Shown here piece by piece: positions 50,806-51,575 of a stretch of 51,575 bases of DNA; the first letter of the stretch is position 1; the number at the start of each line of letters is the position of its first letter. The notes beneath the pieces were generated by a model. That model worked only from the letters and a program-made list of their open reading frames with translations, did not search any database and had not been told where the DNA came from. The DNA is taken from NCBI GenBank assembly GCA_938005675.1, contig CALKXH010000114.1, positions 1-51,575 of the forward strand, read 5' to 3'. The DNA is from an uncultured Anaerolineae bacterium. GTDB lineage: Bacteria; Chloroflexota; Anaerolineae; Aggregatilineales; UBA2796. Position numbers and translations under genes: made by a program.

Positions 50806-51545
50806 GTTCCCCTCGCTTTGCGGGCGGGATGCCCTAAATAGAGCGCCTCGGCGAAGATTTGGCGGGCGCCAGTATCGCGGTAGCCGATGCTCTCCGCCAA
50901 CTTGACCGATTCGGCATTGCTCGGCTCAACCAGATAGATCGGCACGCGCCCGCTGGCGCGCACGCGCTCAGTACACGCCATCGCCACGCTGCGCCCCCAG
51001 CCGCGCCCGCGCACTTCGGGATCGACGTGGACGTAAATCTCGGCGAAGCCGGAGGACTGCCAGTTGACGCCCGCCACCGCCCGATAGCCGCCGTTGCTGA
51101 TCTCGGCGAGGGGCGTGCCGTTCGGGGCGGTCTTCAGGCGCACCAGCACGTTGATCTCAGGCTTGAAGCGCGCTAAATCGAGGACGTAAATCGAGAGGAC
51201 GCGCTGATTGCCCAGCTGCAAGCTGCCGCCCACCAGCGGCAGCTGATTCAAGTTGCTGAAGAACAGGTACTCTCGCCCTTCGGTCAGCACCTCTGCCATC
51301 AGATCGGCGGCGACCTCAGCTTGGCGGCACTGCATCACCACCAGCGGACGGAACAGGTCGATTCCAGTCTGGAAGCGCCCGACGAAGCCGATGGGCGCGC
51401 CGTTTGCATCGCTGCGCAGGGCGAGCGCCGAGCGCTTGGGATCGTGATCGAGCGCGTAGTAGGCTGTGGGCGCATCGACTGGGCTAGTCACGTCCAGCAG
51501 CGCGCTCAGTCGGGAACGTTGCTCACGCAGGGAGAGTGCCGCCAT
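50802..51545 (-). CDS. GNAT-family acetyltransferase-like protein
   Basis: The 247-residue protein has a GNAT domain in its C-terminal half, with the acetyl-CoA-binding loop VDPEVRGRGWGRSVAMACTE near residue 190 and YLVEPSNAESVKLAESIGYR. The N-terminal half is poorly characterised. The substrate is unknown. GAGG lies 4 bases before the ATG. It is translationally coupled to the GH1 gene (ATGA). Confidence 0.85.
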   Translation of the reverse strand: MAALSLREQRSRLSALLDVTSPVDAPTAYYALDHDPKRSALALRSDANGAPIGFVGRFQTGIDLFRPLVVMQCRQAEVAADLMAEVLTEGREYLFFSNLNQLPLVGGSLQLGNQRVLSIYVLDLARFKPEINVLVRLKTAPNGTPLAEISNGGYRAVAGVNWQSSGFAEIYVHVDPEVRGRGWGRSVAMACTERVRASGRVPIYLVEPSNAESVKLAESIGYRDTGARQIFAEALYLGHPARKARGT

Positions 51546-51551
51546 GCCGCC

Positions 51552-51575
51552 TCAGAGTTTGGCTACCGCCGCCGA
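51552..51575 (-). CDS. Possible C-terminal end of the next upstream gene
   Basis: On the minus strand a reading frame ends SAAVAKL at a TGA six bases before the GNAT start. It could be the 3' end of a gene cut by the window edge; 24 bases cannot prove it. Confidence 0.35.
   Translation of the reverse strand, partial: SAAVAKL

Noticed and set aside
1-51575. CRISPR arrays, transposases, integrases or attachment sites
   Set aside because: No regular spaced repeat, transposase motif or integrase was seen. The only tRNA is followed directly by its terminator and a housekeeping-like pair.

Overview
The window is about 51.6 kb of GC-rich bacterial chromosome with about 45 protein genes, one tRNA and no visible insertion sequence, prophage or CRISPR array. 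A two-subunit (split) glycine decarboxylase, a CpXC-domain protein, many multi-GAF signalling proteins, a Pro-rich HerA-like ATPase and short intergenic regions with strong GCTATAAT-type -10 boxes fit a member of the Chloroflexota (Anaerolineae-like). This assignment is an inference from gene content; no rRNA or other phylogenetic marker was available to test it.

Layout. (1) 1-4576, minus strand: prs (PRPP synthase), then an Mrp-type Na+/H+ antiporter operon (mrpA/B fusion, mrpC, start of mrpD), cut by the window edge. (2) 4801-7724: a receiver-like/GAF protein, a lone CydC-type ABC exporter and a convergent [2Fe-2S] thioredoxin-like ferredoxin. (3) 7842-14210: a partner-switching module made of a STAS protein, a fused HATPase-STAS protein and a membrane-anchored five-GAF SpoIIE phosphatase, converging on a transmembrane Ser/Thr kinase. 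(4) 14338-21442, minus strand: CpXC protein, GAF-PAS histidine kinase, winged-helix protein, then a response regulator / membrane histidine kinase / methyltransferase operon. (5) 21729-26098: HerA-like ATPase overlapping a tyrosine phosphatase, and a small membrane protein. (6) 26311-31676: gcvPA-gcvPB with a textbook terminator, a small secreted/membrane peptide, ribF and hemH. (7) 31722-38370, minus strand: a giant RND permease with a very long first periplasmic loop, a solute-binding protein and two small proteins. (8) 38611-42085: thioredoxin-like protein plus permease; a minus-strand group of SRAP protein, lipoprotein propeller and membrane-anchored protein. (9) 42188-45101: tRNA-Val(GAC), an acyl carrier protein overlapping a fatty-acyl-AMP ligase, and two overlapping response regulators. 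(10) 45349-51575: an alpha/beta hydrolase with a Cys at the nucleophile position, a four-gene sulfane-sulfur operon (two rhodaneses, persulfide dioxygenase-rhodanese fusion, TauE exporter), a GH1 glycosidase and a GNAT protein.

Common themes are signal transduction by phosphorylation (kinases, phosphatases, STAS proteins and receivers take up about a third of the window) and redox/sulfur/haem/flavin chemistry. Genes are tightly packed, often with ATGA or GTGA overlaps, and no gene-free stretch exceeds 300 bases. The points most worth follow-up are the enlarged, repeat-bearing periplasmic loop of the RND permease with its palindrome just downstream of a strong promoter, the HATPase-STAS fusion, the Cys-nucleophile hydrolase, the ACP/acyl-AMP-ligase pair and the 12-bp repeat at the mrpA/mrpC junction.
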